From assembly GCA_003674045.1 (NCBI GenBank), contig PENC01000010.1, forward strand, positions 173,604 through 237,603: a DNA stretch of 64,000 bases, in the 5' to 3' direction. Numbering within the stretch: the first letter of the stretch is position 1; every line of letters starts with the position of its first letter. Below the pieces are notes generated by a model. It was not told the origin of the DNA. It did not search any database and saw nothing but the letters and a program-made list of their open reading frames with translations. Shown here one piece after another: positions 1 to 9,145 of this stretch. The stretch comes from Streptomyces griseocarneus (GTDB lineage: Bacteria > Actinomycetota > Actinomycetes > Streptomycetales > Streptomycetaceae). The position numbers and the translations under genes were made by a program.

Positions 1-11
1 GACCTGCTCGC

Positions 12-530
12 TCACCGCTCCGGGGCTTCTTCGCGGGCCATGGCGTCGCGGTGCCGCGCGATGTCCTCCTCGACGCGCTCCGCCAGCGGCTCCACCGCCG
101 CGGCCACGGCCTCGCCGAGCCCGTTCCCCAGCGTGCTGTCCGCGCCCTCGACCGCGTACACGATCATGTGCCGGGGCATCCGGCCCAGCGATCGGGACAG
201 TTCGATGGCCTCGCCGAGGCCGAGTCCGTGCGTGCTGGCGGCTCCCGGCCGTTGCCACGTCCCGTGCTTGCCGAGCTCCAGCCGGTGTACTCGGCCCGGG
301 TGTCCCGGATGCGCGTGTGCCGCGTCCACGACCACGGCCAGCTCGGTCCCCTCCCACAGTCCGATCAGTCGCCCCGGGTCGCCGTCGCTCGACGACAGCG
401 CCGTCCCGTCCGGGAAGGGCCGCCGCTCCGCGCGCTCCCGCAGCCGCGCGACGACGGCGGGCCCGACCCCGTCGTCCCGCCGGAACTCGTTGCCGACACC
501 GATGACCGCGATGCGGGCGGCGACCGCCAT
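12..530 (-). CDS. Hydrogenase maturation protease-like (HycI/M52 family)
   Basis: Peptidase-M52 proteins clip the C-terminal tail of nickel hydrogenase large subunits after metal insertion. The product opens with a GVGNEFRRDDGVGP motif in which Asp follows Arg-Arg, the family's metal-binding signature. A VVVDAAHA segment and an STHGLGLGEAIEL segment follow, as in HycI/HyaD-type enzymes. The length of 172 aa fits the family. I chose the ATG at 530 because AGGAG lies six bases upstream; a GTG two codons earlier is possible. The gene lies downstream of the universal stress gene on the same strand with a gap of about 150 bp. No hydrogenase structural gene is visible in the window, so the real substrate is unknown; hydrogenase genes could lie to the left. 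Confidence 0.85.
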   Translation of the reverse strand: MAVAARIAVIGVGNEFRRDDGVGPAVVARLRERAERRPFPDGTALSSSDGDPGRLIGLWEGTELAVVVDAAHAHPGHPGRVHRLELGKHGTWQRPGAASTHGLGLGEAIELSRSLGRMPRHMIVYAVEGADSTLGNGLGEAVAAAVEPLAERVEEDIARHRDAMAREEAPER

Positions 531-676
531 GTGCACTCCTCGCTCCGGGCGCCCCGCTTCCGATCATCTCCGGGGCGGGACGAGCGCGCTCGGCGCGGGC
601 CGCCCCGGATCGGCCGGACGTGCGTCACCGGTGCGTGCCTTGTCCCTCGAAGTCCCTCGAACCGGGCGAGGTCGGC

Positions 677-1129
677 TCACCGGGTTCCCGTGCCGCGGAT
701 GACGACGACGGGGCAGGCGGCGTGCTGGACGCAGTGCTGGCCGACCGAACCGAGCAGCGCCTCGCCGAACCCGCCGTACCCCCGGTTGCCCACGACCAGC
801 AGGTCCGCCCCGTGCGCGGCGTCGAGCAGGACACGCGCCGGGTTGCCTTCGACGACGCGTGGCATGACCGGTACCGGACAGTCGAGCCCGGCGGCTTCGT
901 CGATCGCCTGCGAGAGGGCCCTGCGGGCGTTGCCCTCGAAGTCGAGGGATCCCTCGACGGGAGGGGCCCACCCCCACCAATAGCGCGGGTACTGCCAGGC
1001 GAAGATCGCCTCGACGACGGCGCCGGTCAGCTCGGCCTGGCCGACCGCCCACTTCAGGGCCGCCTTCGACGGTTCGGATCCGTCGACCCCGACGACGATC
1101 CGTCGGCCGGGTGCCGTGTCGTCGCTCAT
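677..1129 (-). CDS. Universal stress protein (UspA family)
   Basis: This is a single-domain Usp protein of 150 aa. It begins with RIVVGVDGSEPSKAALKWA (first beta strand and nucleotide loop). It ends with the ATP-binding pattern G-2X-G-9X-G-S, seen as GNRGYGGFGEALLGS, followed by CPVVVIRG. ATP-binding Usp proteins accumulate in stationary phase, hypoxia or other stress. It is followed on the same strand by the hydrogenase-maturation-type protease and lies divergently from the MFS transporter. The neighbours (Usp, hydrogenase maturation, GH65 phosphorylase, transhydrogenase-like protein) resemble a dormancy or redox-stress group, which is an inference from context. Confidence 0.93.
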   Translation of the reverse strand: MSDDTAPGRRIVVGVDGSEPSKAALKWAVGQAELTGAVVEAIFAWQYPRYWWGWAPPVEGSLDFEGNARRALSQAIDEAAGLDCPVPVMPRVVEGNPARVLLDAAHGADLLVVGNRGYGGFGEALLGSVGQHCVQHAACPVVVIRGTGTR

Positions 1130-1433
1130 CGCGCGCCTCCCTGGTTCCTCCGTCGGCCCGGCCTCCGCGTGGCACCCGTGTCGGTGCCCTTCATCGAAGC
1201 CCGTCTCCGCTCCACGGCATCACCTCCCATGCTGGAGGCCATGTCCTCACCCGGCGACTCGGGCACCCCGGCGCCGACGGCTGAGGACGCGAGGGCTCCC
1301 GCGGCCGTCGTGTCCGGCCACCGGGCGCGGCCCGGCGTCGCCACGCCGACAGGTCGCCGCGCCGTGCCACCTCCGAAGCCTTCGGTCCATACTCGGAAAC
1401 GCAAACAGGCAGCCGATGACCGGCGGAGCAAGA
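1130..1433. promoter_or_regulatory. Divergent intergenic region, Usp / MFS
   Basis: About 300 bp separate the divergently transcribed stress protein and MFS genes, so both promoters must lie here. I see no clear operator palindrome or coding signal. The only decisive element is GGAG at 1425-1428, the ribosome site for the GTG start at 1434. Confidence 0.4.
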
Positions 1434-2744
1434 GTGCGTCATGAGCACCGGCCACGGCAGCGCCGACGGACCGTACCGACGGCGGGGATGTTCGCGGCGC
1501 TGCGGGTGCGCAACTTCCGGTTGTACTTCGCCGGGCAGTCCGTCAGCCTGGTCGGCACCTGGATGCAGGCGGTGGCCCAGTCGTGGCTGGTGCTGCAGCT
1601 GACCGGGTCGGGCACCGTGCTCGGGCTGGTGGTCGCCGCCCAGTTCCTGCCCGTGCTGGTGTGCGCTCCCTACGGCGGGCTGGTCGCCGACCGGGCCGAC
1701 AAACGCCGTCTGCTGATGGCCACCCAGACCGCTTTCGCCCTCCTCGCTCTCGCACTGGGGCTGCTGGCCGTCACGCACGTGGTGCGGCTGTGGATGGTCG
1801 TGCTCCTGGCCGTGGCGCTCGGTATCACCAACGCGGTCGACAGCCCGACCCGCCAGGCCTTCGTCCCCGAACTGGTCGTCCCCCGGCTGTTGCGCAACGC
1901 CGTCAGCCTCAACAGCGTCATGACCAACGCCGCCCGGGCGATCGGTCCCGCGGCGTCCGGCATCCTGATCGTCACCGTCGGAGTGGGCGGGTGCTTCCTG
2001 GCCAACGCCGCCAGCTTCGTCGCCGTCCTGCTCGCCCTGTGCCTGATCCGCACCGGGCAACTGCATCCGGCACCTGCGGTGGAACGCGGGCCGGGGCAGC
2101 TGACCGCGGGGCTGCGTCATGTGCGTGCCAACGCCGGGCTGTGGGTGCCACTGGCGATGATGACGCTGATCGGCACCCTGGCCTACGAGTTCCAGGTGGT
2201 GCTGCCCCTGCTGGCCCGTACGGGCGTGCACGGCGACGCCCGCATCTACGGTTTCATGACCTCCGCCATGGGCCTCGGCGCAGTGGTCGGCGGCCTGGCC
2301 GTCGCGGCCTACGGCCAGGCCGGGGTCGTGCCGCTGATCGGGGCCGCCGCAGGCTTCGCCGCCACGCTGACCGCGGCCGCCGTCATCCCCTGGCTCGGAG
2401 CCGAACTGGCCGCCCTGGCGTGTGTCGGTGCCGCGAGTACCGCGTTCCTGGCCACCGGCAACACCACGCTGCAACTGGTCAGCACCCCGGCCTTCCGCGG
2501 CCGGGTCATGGCGCTGTGGTCGGTCACCTTCCTCGGCAGCACCCCCATCGGGGGTCCCGTCATCGGCGTCGTCGCCCAGCACCTCGGCCCCCGCGCCGGA
2601 CTCGCCCTCGGCGCCGCGGCCTGCCTGGCCGCGGCCCTCCTCGGCCTGCTCGCCCTGCCCCGTATCCCCGAGCGGCACCGCTACCTCGAACGCCGGGCGG
2701 CACGGGAGTCCCCGCCACAGGTCACCGAGAGCGACCGCGCGTGA
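1434..2744 (+). CDS. MFS transporter (EntS-like, MFS_3)
   Basis: This is a membrane exporter of about 436 aa with about 12 hydrophobic segments. Residues near the N-terminus (LRVRNFRLYFAGQSVSLVGTW) match the first helix of EntS/MFS_3-type drug and siderophore exporters. The loop GGLVADRADKRRLL is the conserved cytoplasmic A-motif between helices 2 and 3, and NAVDSPTRQAFVPELV is typical of this subfamily. The start is GTG 1434 because GGAG lies five bases upstream; the in-frame ATG at 1488 would also keep all membrane helices. The frame is open further upstream, but that stretch is shared with the divergent promoter region. The substrate cannot be predicted. The next gene (GH65) follows 100 bp downstream on the same strand and may be co-transcribed. 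Confidence 0.88.
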   Translation: MRHEHRPRQRRRTVPTAGMFAALRVRNFRLYFAGQSVSLVGTWMQAVAQSWLVLQLTGSGTVLGLVVAAQFLPVLVCAPYGGLVADRADKRRLLMATQTAFALLALALGLLAVTHVVRLWMVVLLAVALGITNAVDSPTRQAFVPELVVPRLLRNAVSLNSVMTNAARAIGPAASGILIVTVGVGGCFLANAASFVAVLLALCLIRTGQLHPAPAVERGPGQLTAGLRHVRANAGLWVPLAMMTLIGTLAYEFQVVLPLLARTGVHGDARIYGFMTSAMGLGAVVGGLAVAAYGQAGVVPLIGAAAGFAATLTAAAVIPWLGAELAALACVGAASTAFLATGNTTLQLVSTPAFRGRVMALWSVTFLGSTPIGGPVIGVVAQHLGPRAGLALGAAACLAAALLGLLALPRIPERHRYLERRAARESPPQVTESDRA

Positions 2745-2844
2745 CATCCGATCGAGCCACCGCCGCCTCGGACGGGTGATGCCGGGCCCCCGGCGGCCCC
2801 GGTGTCTGATCTCCTGGAAGGGGCGACGGGAAGCGAGGCCGACC

Positions 2845-5247
2845 ATGCCGAGGTGGACCTGGGAGTACGAGGGGTACGACCCGGCCGCGGAAGGCGTGCG
2901 CGAGGCCCTGTGCACGCTCGGCAACGGATTCTTCGCCACCCGTGGGGCGGCGCCCGAGAGCAGGGCCGGACAGGGGCACTACCCGGGTACGTACGCGGCC
3001 GGATGCTACGACCGTCTCGTCTCCGCCGTGGCGGGCCGCGAGGTCGAGAACGAGGACATCGTCAACCTCCCGAACTGGCTGCTCCTGCGCTTCCGGCCGC
3101 TGCCGTCAGACGGTTCGTCCGGGGCCTGGTTCTCCATGGACGACAGCGAGGTCCTCGAACACCGGCTGCTGCTCGACATGCGGAGAGGGACGCTGACCCG
3201 GCGGTTCCGGTACCGGACGGCCGACGGCCGTGTGCTGAGGGTGGAACAGCGCCGACTGGTCCACATGGGCGATCCGCACATGGCCGCTTTGCGGACGGTC
3301 TTCACGCCCGAGGGCTGGTCCGGGCGGATCGAGGTCGAGTCGGGCCTCGACGGCGATGTCGTCAACGACAATGTGGCCCGCTACCGTGCCCTCGACCACC
3401 GTCACCTCACGGACTTCCACGCCGGATCCGAAGAGCCGGACACGATCTGGCTGTGCTGCCGCACCCGGACATCGGACATCGGCATCGCCATGGCGCAGCG
3501 GACCACCGTCGACGACGGCACGCCGATGGTCTCCGCGGCCGGGGAAACGGTCGGCCACCAGGCTCTCCACCGCATCGAGTTCGCCCTGTCCGATGGCCGT
3601 TCCGCCACCGTGGACAAGACGGTCGCGCTGTACACCTCCCGCGACCGGGCGATCAGCGATCCGTTTACCGCTGCCCTCGAACGGGTGGCGGCGGCCCCGG
3701 ACTTCGACGGGCTCCTGCGGTCGCACACCGTCGCCTGGGAACACCTGTGGCGGCGCGCGGACATCCGGGTGCCGGGGGAGGCAGGCCGCGTCCTGCGCCT
3801 GCACGTCTTCCACGTGCTGCAGACGCTCTCCCCGCACACGGCGGACCTGGACGTGGGTGTGCCGGCGCGGGGGTTGCACGGCGAGGCGTACCGTGGCCAC
3901 GTCTTCTGGGACGAGCTGTTCGTCCTGCCCTACCTGAACCTGCACTTCCCCGAGGTGTCCCGGGCCCTGCTCAACTACCGTTACCGCCGCCTGCCCAGGG
4001 CGCTCCTGTCGGCACGTGAGGAGGGGCGGGCAGGGGCGCGGTACCCGTGGCAGAGCGGCAGCGACGGCCGTGACGAGACCCAGAGCCTGCACCTCAACCC
4101 GAGCTCCGGCCGCTGGCTGCCCGATCATTCGCGGCTCCAGCACCACGTCGGGTCCGCCGTCGCGTACAACGTGTGGCAGTACTGCCAGGCGACGGGCGAC
4201 GCCCGGTACCTGCACACCAAGGGCGCGGACATGCTGCTGCAGATTGCCCGTTTCTGGGCCGACAGTGCCGTCCTCGATCCCGCGAGCGGCCGCTACAGCA
4301 TCCGCGGGGTCCTCGGACCCGACGAGTATCACGACGCCTATCCGGACGCCGGGCGCCCGGGCCTCGACGACAACGCGTACACGAACGTCACCGCCGCATG
4401 GGTCCTCACCCGCGCGCTGGACCTGATCCAGGACCTGCCCGGCCGCCGTCGCCAGGAGCTCTTCGAGCGCGGGACCCTGGACGCCGGTGAACTCACGCGC
4501 TGGGAAGAGGTTTCCCGCCGCCTGCGGGTGCCCTTCCACCAGGGGGTCATCAGCCAGTTCGACGGCTACGGGGACCTGGCGGAGCTGGGCTGGGACGCCT
4601 ACCGCGAACGGTACGGCGACATCAGGCGTCTGGACCGCCTCCTGGAGGCGGAGGGCGACTCCGTCAACCGCTACCAGGCGTCGAAACAGGCGGACGTGCT
4701 GATGCTCGGCTACCTCTTCTCGCCCGTCGAACTGTCCGCGCTCTTCCGGCGGCTGGGCCATGAACTCACCGACGACATCTGGCGCCGCACCGTCGACTAC
4801 TACCTGCGGCGCACCAGCCACGGCTCCACCCTCAGCGGCCTGGTCCACGGCTGGGTCCTGGCACGGGCCCGCCGCGCTGACGCCTGGCAGTACTGCCGGG
4901 AGGCACTGGAGGAGGACGTCGCGGATGTCCAGGGCGGCACCACGGCCGAGGGCATCCACCTCGGCGCCATGGCGGGCACCCTGGATCTGGTCCAGCGCGG
5001 CCTCACCGGCCTGGAGACCCGCGAGGACGCCCTCTGGCTCGACCCGGTCGAGCTCCCCGGACTCTCCGAGTTCGGCTTCACGATCCGCTACCGCGCCCAC
5101 TGGGGCATCGGCGTCCACCTGAGCGGCAAGCGGCTGACGATCAGCGTGCCGGAGTCGGAGGAATCCGCGATCAGGGTCGTTCTGCCGGACCGGGCGGTGA
5201 CGATCCGCCCGGGGGAGACGGCGGCTCTGCCGCTCAGGCGGTCATGA
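2845..5247 (+). CDS. GH65 glycoside phosphorylase (kojibiose/trehalose/maltose phosphorylase type)
   Basis: Family 65 enzymes split alpha-linked disaccharides with phosphate, giving beta-glucose 1-phosphate and glucose. The 800-aa product has the usual order: N-terminal beta-sandwich, linker, (alpha/alpha)6 barrel, small C-terminal beta domain. The catalytic acid is the Glu of GVLGPDEYHD in the barrel. The substrate-binding KQADVLML motif and the phosphate-site segment RTSHGSTLSGLVHGW are both present. The start is ATG 2845 with GAGG six bases upstream; the frame is open upstream through the end of the MFS gene, but that part is not conserved sequence. The exact disaccharide cannot be assigned by eye. 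Cytosolic; no signal peptide. Confidence 0.92.
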   Translation: MPRWTWEYEGYDPAAEGVREALCTLGNGFFATRGAAPESRAGQGHYPGTYAAGCYDRLVSAVAGREVENEDIVNLPNWLLLRFRPLPSDGSSGAWFSMDDSEVLEHRLLLDMRRGTLTRRFRYRTADGRVLRVEQRRLVHMGDPHMAALRTVFTPEGWSGRIEVESGLDGDVVNDNVARYRALDHRHLTDFHAGSEEPDTIWLCCRTRTSDIGIAMAQRTTVDDGTPMVSAAGETVGHQALHRIEFALSDGRSATVDKTVALYTSRDRAISDPFTAALERVAAAPDFDGLLRSHTVAWEHLWRRADIRVPGEAGRVLRLHVFHVLQTLSPHTADLDVGVPARGLHGEAYRGHVFWDELFVLPYLNLHFPEVSRALLNYRYRRLPRALLSAREEGRAGARYPWQSGSDGRDETQSLHLNPSSGRWLPDHSRLQHHVGSAVAYNVWQYCQATGDARYLHTKGADMLLQIARFWADSAVLDPASGRYSIRGVLGPDEYHDAYPDAGRPGLDDNAYTNVTAAWVLTRALDLIQDLPGRRRQELFERGTLDAGELTRWEEVSRRLRVPFHQGVISQFDGYGDLAELGWDAYRERYGDIRRLDRLLEAEGDSVNRYQASKQADVLMLGYLFSPVELSALFRRLGHELTDDIWRRTVDYYLRRTSHGSTLSGLVHGWVLARARRADAWQYCREALEEDVADVQGGTTAEGIHLGAMAGTLDLVQRGLTGLETREDALWLDPVELPGLSEFGFTIRYRAHWGIGVHLSGKRLTISVPESEESAIRVVLPDRAVTIRPGETAALPLRRS

Positions 5248-5257
5248 CCTGGTGTAA

Positions 5258-5272
5258 GGCCGGACCACGGCC
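5258..5272. terminator. Weak hairpin between convergent genes
   Basis: GGCCG and CGGCC (5258-5262 and 5268-5272) form a short inverted repeat with a 5-nt loop, just after the GH65 stop and before the stop of the convergent hydantoinase gene. The stem is only 5 bp, so this is tentative. Confidence 0.3.
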
Positions 5273-5324
5273 GCTCTCGATTGCCTGTTCTTCGAGCAGC
5301 CGCCGTCGATGGACCGGTTGACGG

Positions 5325-8300
5325 TCACGGTGGCCATGGCACGCCTGGTCTCGCTTGCCGGCCGAGGGGTTTCGCCTCGGGAGATCCGTACCCGCCCCCA
5401 CCCGGGGTCTCCACCACCAGGACGTCGCCCGGCCGCACGTCGGTCGAGTCGCTGCCTGCCAGCGGTGTGGTGCTGCCGTCGGACCGTTCCACGCGGTTCG
5501 CCCCCAGGGCGCCCGGGCTGCCGCCGGCCATGCCGTAGGGCGGGATCCGGCGGTGACCGGAGAGGGCGCTCACCGTCATCGGCTCACGGAACCGGATCCG
5601 GCGTACGGTGCCGTCGCCGCCGCGTCGGCGGCCCTCGCCCCCGCTGCCGGTGCGGATGGCGAACTCCTGGAGCAGGACGGGCAGCCGCGACTCGAGCACT
5701 TCGGGGTCGGTGAGGCGGGAGTTCGTCATGTGGGTCTGGACCGCGGACGCGCCGTCGAACTCCGGCCCGGCGCCCGATCCGGAGGCGACGGTCTCGTAGT
5801 ACTGATACCGGTCGTTGCCGAAGGTGACGTTGTTCATCGTGCCGGAGCCCTCCGCCTGGGTGCCGAGCGCGGCGTAGAGCGCCCCGACGACGGCCTGGGA
5901 CGTCTCGACGTTGCCGGCGACGATGGCGGCGGGGTGCTCGGGGGCGAGCATCGACCCGGGCGGGATGACGATACGCAGGGGGCGCAGGCAGCCGTCGTTG
6001 AGCGGGATGTCCTCGTCGATGAGTGTCCGGAAGACGTACAGCACCGCCGCGTTCACCACGGCGGTGGGTGCGTTGAAGTTCGTCCCCAGCTGGGCCGAGG
6101 TGCCGGTGAAGTCGACGGTCGCCGACCGGTGCCGGCGGTCGATCCGTACGCTCACGGCGATGACCGCGCCGGAGTCCGTCTCGTAGCGGTACTCGCCGTC
6201 GGACAGGCGGTCGATCGCCCGGCGGACGGCTTCCTCGGCGTTGTCCTGGACGTGGCGCATGTACGCCTGCACCACGTCCAGGCCGAAGTGGTCGATCATC
6301 CTGCCGACCTCCTCGACACCCTTGCGGTTGGCGGCGATCTGGGCCCGGAGGTCGGCCAGGTTGGTGCCGGGGTTGCGGGACGGGTAGCGGGCCGACGTCA
6401 GGAGTTCCAGGGTCTCGGCCTCGCGGAGCCTGCCGTCCTCGACGAGCAGCCAGTTGTCGAAGAGCACGCCTTCCTCGTCGATCTCGTGGCTGTTCGCCGG
6501 CATGGAGCCGGGCGTCAGCCCGCCGATCTCCGCGTGGTGGCCGCGGGACGCGACGAAGAAGAGGATCTCGGGGCCGTCGGGTCCTCCGTCCCGTTCGTCG
6601 AAGACGGGGGTCACCACCGTGACGTCGGGGAGGTGGGTGCCGCCGTGGTAGGGGTCGTTGACGGCATAGGACTCGCCGGGTCTCATCGTTCCGGACCGGC
6701 GGCGGATCACTTCCCTGACCGCGGTTCCCATGGATCCGAGGTGCACCGGGATGTGCGGGGCGTTGGCGACGAGGTTGCCGTCGGGGTCGAACAGCGCGCA
6801 GGAGAAGTCGAGTCGTTCCTTGATGTTGACGGACTGCGCCGTGGCCTCCAGTCTGGCCCCCATCTGCTCGGCGATCGACACGAAGAAGCTGTTGAAGATC
6901 TCCAGCATGACGGGGTCGGCCCGGGTCTCCACGTCGGCCGCGGACGGCGGGGTGGTGCGTTCGACGAGCAGGTGCCCGGTCTCCGTGACCCTGGCCCGCC
7001 AGCCGGGCTCCACCACTGTGGTCGCGTTGGCCTCGGTGATGACCGCGGGGCCGGGTACTTCGGTGCCGGGGCGCAGGCGTTCGCGTTCCCGGAGGGGGAC
7101 CTCGTGCCACGCTCCGTCCGTGCAGAGCGGGACCGTTTCGGTGTCGGCGTCCGGGCCGTCGGCGGTCTCCGGGGAAGCCATGGCGAGGCCGCCGAGGTCG
7201 GGCTGCGGGGTGACCCCCGTGGCCTCGACGGAGAGGGCTTCGACGATGACGGGGCGTTCGAGGAGGAACGAGTACATCGCCCGGTGGGCTTTCTCGAACT
7301 CCTCCAGCATGCCCTGGCGTTCGCCGAACGCCACCGGTACGGCCGTGTCCGTGCCGTCGTAGCGCAGCCGGGCACGGCCGGCGACCCGGACGCGTTCGGC
7401 GGGGATGTTCTCGTCGTGCAGCACGTCGCGGGCGGCCTTCTCCAGTTCGGCCGCCACGGCGCGGATCCGCTCCATGTCCTCCTCGTCGAGGGGGAGTTCC
7501 ACCGACCGCTCCAGCATGGTGGTGGTGTCGGCCAGGCCGATGCCCAATGCGGAGAGCACCCCGGCCATAGGGGGCACCAGGACGGTGCGGATGCCCAGGG
7601 AATCGGCGACGGCGCAGGCGTGCTGCCCTCCGGCGCCGCCGAACGTGGTCAGCGCGTACTCGGTGACGTCGCGTCCCTTCTGTACGGAGATCCGCTTGAC
7701 CGCGGCCGCCATGCTCGCCACCGCCACCTGCAGGAAGCCCTCGGCGACCTGCTCCGGGGTGCGTTGGTCACCCGTGCGGGCGCGGATCTCGTCCGCGAGC
7801 TCGGCGAAGCGGCGGCGCACGATGTCGCGGTCCAGCGGCTGGTCGCCCTCCGGCCCGAACACCCTGGGGAAGCGCGAGGGCTGGATGCGGCCCAGCATCA
7901 CGTTGGCGTCCGTGACGGTCAGGGGGCCGTCGGCGCGGTAGCAGGCGGGGCCCGGATGGGCCCCGGCGGAGTCGGGGCCGACCCGGTAGCGGCTGCCGTC
8001 GAAGTGCAGGACGGAGCCGCCACCGGCGGCGACGGTGTGGATGTCCAGCATGGGCGCCTGCAGCCGGACCCCGGCCACCTGGGAGGTGACCACCCGCTCG
8101 AAGGCGTCGGCGAAGTGGGACACGTCCGTGGAGGTGCCGCCCATGTCGAAGCCGATGACCTTCCGGAAGCCCGCGAGGCGCGACATGCGGGCCATGCCGA
8201 CGATGCCGCCCGCCGGTCCGGACAGGATGGCGTCCTTGCCACGGAAGTGACCGGCCTCGGCCAGGCCCCCGTTGGACTGCATGAACATCAGGCGGACACC

Positions 8301-9005
8301 GGGCAGCCGGTGCGCCACCCGCTGGACGTAGCGATGCAGGACGGGGGAGAGGTAGGCGTCGACGACGGCCGTGTCACCGCGCGGCACCAGCTTCATCAGA
8401 CGGCTGACCTCGCTCGACAGGGAGACCTGCGGGAATCCGGTCCGCCGCGCGAGCTCCCCGATCGCCTCCTCGTGCGCGGGGTACAGATGGCTGTGCAGGC
8501 ACACCACCGCGACGGCGCGCACGCCGTCGTCGTAGGCTCGCCGCATTTCGGCGGCCAGGCCGCCGAGGTCGGGCGGGATCAGGACCTCGCCGTCGGCCGT
8601 GACGCGCTCGGACACCTCCAGAACCCGTTCGTACAGCACTTCCGGCAGGACGATCTCCCGGTCGAAGAGCCGGGGACGGTTCTGGTAGCCGATGCGCAGG
8701 GCGTCCCGGAATCCCCGGGTGATCACCAACGCCGTGCGCTCGCCCTTGCGTTCCAGGAGAGCGTTGGTGGCCACGGTCGTGCCCATGCGTACGACCTCGA
8801 CGGTGCCGGGCCGGATCTCCTGGTCCTCGCGCAGGCCGAGCAGTCGGCGGATCCCCTCCACGGCCGCGTCGCTGTAGCGGGCCGGGTCCTCCGAGAGGAG
8901 TTTGCGGGTCAGCAGCCGGCCGTCCGGGCGCCGGGCGACGATGTCGGTGAAGGTGCCTCCTCGGTCGACCCAGAACTGCCAGCCGTGACCGACGCCCGAC
9001 GCCAT
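5325..9005 (-). CDS. Fused hydantoinase A/B (ATP-dependent 5-oxoprolinase-type)
   Basis: A single polypeptide of about 1226 aa joins the HyuA and HyuB halves, as in 5-oxoprolinase, which hydrolyses 5-oxoproline to glutamate with ATP. The first half has the sugar-kinase/hsp70-like ATPase signatures DRGGTFTDIV near residue 10 and FDMGGTSTDVS about 280 residues later. The second half starts near DPVMLEIFNSFFVSIAEQMG and carries the Hydantoinase_B core with YAVNDPYHGGTHLPD. The length is close to that of full oxoprolinases. I chose ATG 9005, with GGAAGGGG just upstream; the frame is open a further 95 codons but only as Pro/Arg-rich spurious sequence. Substrates of bacterial members also include hydantoins, so the substrate is not certain. 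Confidence 0.9.
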   Translation of the reverse strand: MASGVGHGWQFWVDRGGTFTDIVARRPDGRLLTRKLLSEDPARYSDAAVEGIRRLLGLREDQEIRPGTVEVVRMGTTVATNALLERKGERTALVITRGFRDALRIGYQNRPRLFDREIVLPEVLYERVLEVSERVTADGEVLIPPDLGGLAAEMRRAYDDGVRAVAVVCLHSHLYPAHEEAIGELARRTGFPQVSLSSEVSRLMKLVPRGDTAVVDAYLSPVLHRYVQRVAHRLPGVRLMFMQSNGGLAEAGHFRGKDAILSGPAGGIVGMARMSRLAGFRKVIGFDMGGTSTDVSHFADAFERVVTSQVAGVRLQAPMLDIHTVAAGGGSVLHFDGSRYRVGPDSAGAHPGPACYRADGPLTVTDANVMLGRIQPSRFPRVFGPEGDQPLDRDIVRRRFAELADEIRARTGDQRTPEQVAEGFLQVAVASMAAAVKRISVQKGRDVTEYALTTFGGAGGQHACAVADSLGIRTVLVPPMAGVLSALGIGLADTTTMLERSVELPLDEEDMERIRAVAAELEKAARDVLHDENIPAERVRVAGRARLRYDGTDTAVPVAFGERQGMLEEFEKAHRAMYSFLLERPVIVEALSVEATGVTPQPDLGGLAMASPETADGPDADTETVPLCTDGAWHEVPLRERERLRPGTEVPGPAVITEANATTVVEPGWRARVTETGHLLVERTTPPSAADVETRADPVMLEIFNSFFVSIAEQMGARLEATAQSVNIKERLDFSCALFDPDGNLVANAPHIPVHLGSMGTAVREVIRRRSGTMRPGESYAVNDPYHGGTHLPDVTVVTPVFDERDGGPDGPEILFFVASRGHHAEIGGLTPGSMPANSHEIDEEGVLFDNWLLVEDGRLREAETLELLTSARYPSRNPGTNLADLRAQIAANRKGVEEVGRMIDHFGLDVVQAYMRHVQDNAEEAVRRAIDRLSDGEYRYETDSGAVIAVSVRIDRRHRSATVDFTGTSAQLGTNFNAPTAVVNAAVLYVFRTLIDEDIPLNDGCLRPLRIVIPPGSMLAPEHPAAIVAGNVETSQAVVGALYAALGTQAEGSGTMNNVTFGNDRYQYYETVASGSGAGPEFDGASAVQTHMTNSRLTDPEVLESRLPVLLQEFAIRTGSGGEGRRRGGDGTVRRIRFREPMTVSALSGHRRIPPYGMAGGSPGALGANRVERSDGSTTPLAGSDSTDVRPGDVLVVETPGGGGYGSPEAKPLGRQARPGVPWPP

Positions 9006-9145
9006 GTCGCCCCTTCCTCTGCCGCCCACCGCCGACCGGGGTGGTCCTTCAGCATGACCCGGCCGTTCCCGTTTCGCGGTGCAACGCACCCGGAGCGGGA
9101 CCCATACTGGGAAGCGGAACGCCTTCGAACGGAGGTCGACCGCCG

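Noticed and set aside
1191..2939. Long minus-strand frame opposite the MFS gene
   Set aside because: Gln/Gly/Asp-rich shadow translation of a high-GC gene with no domain.
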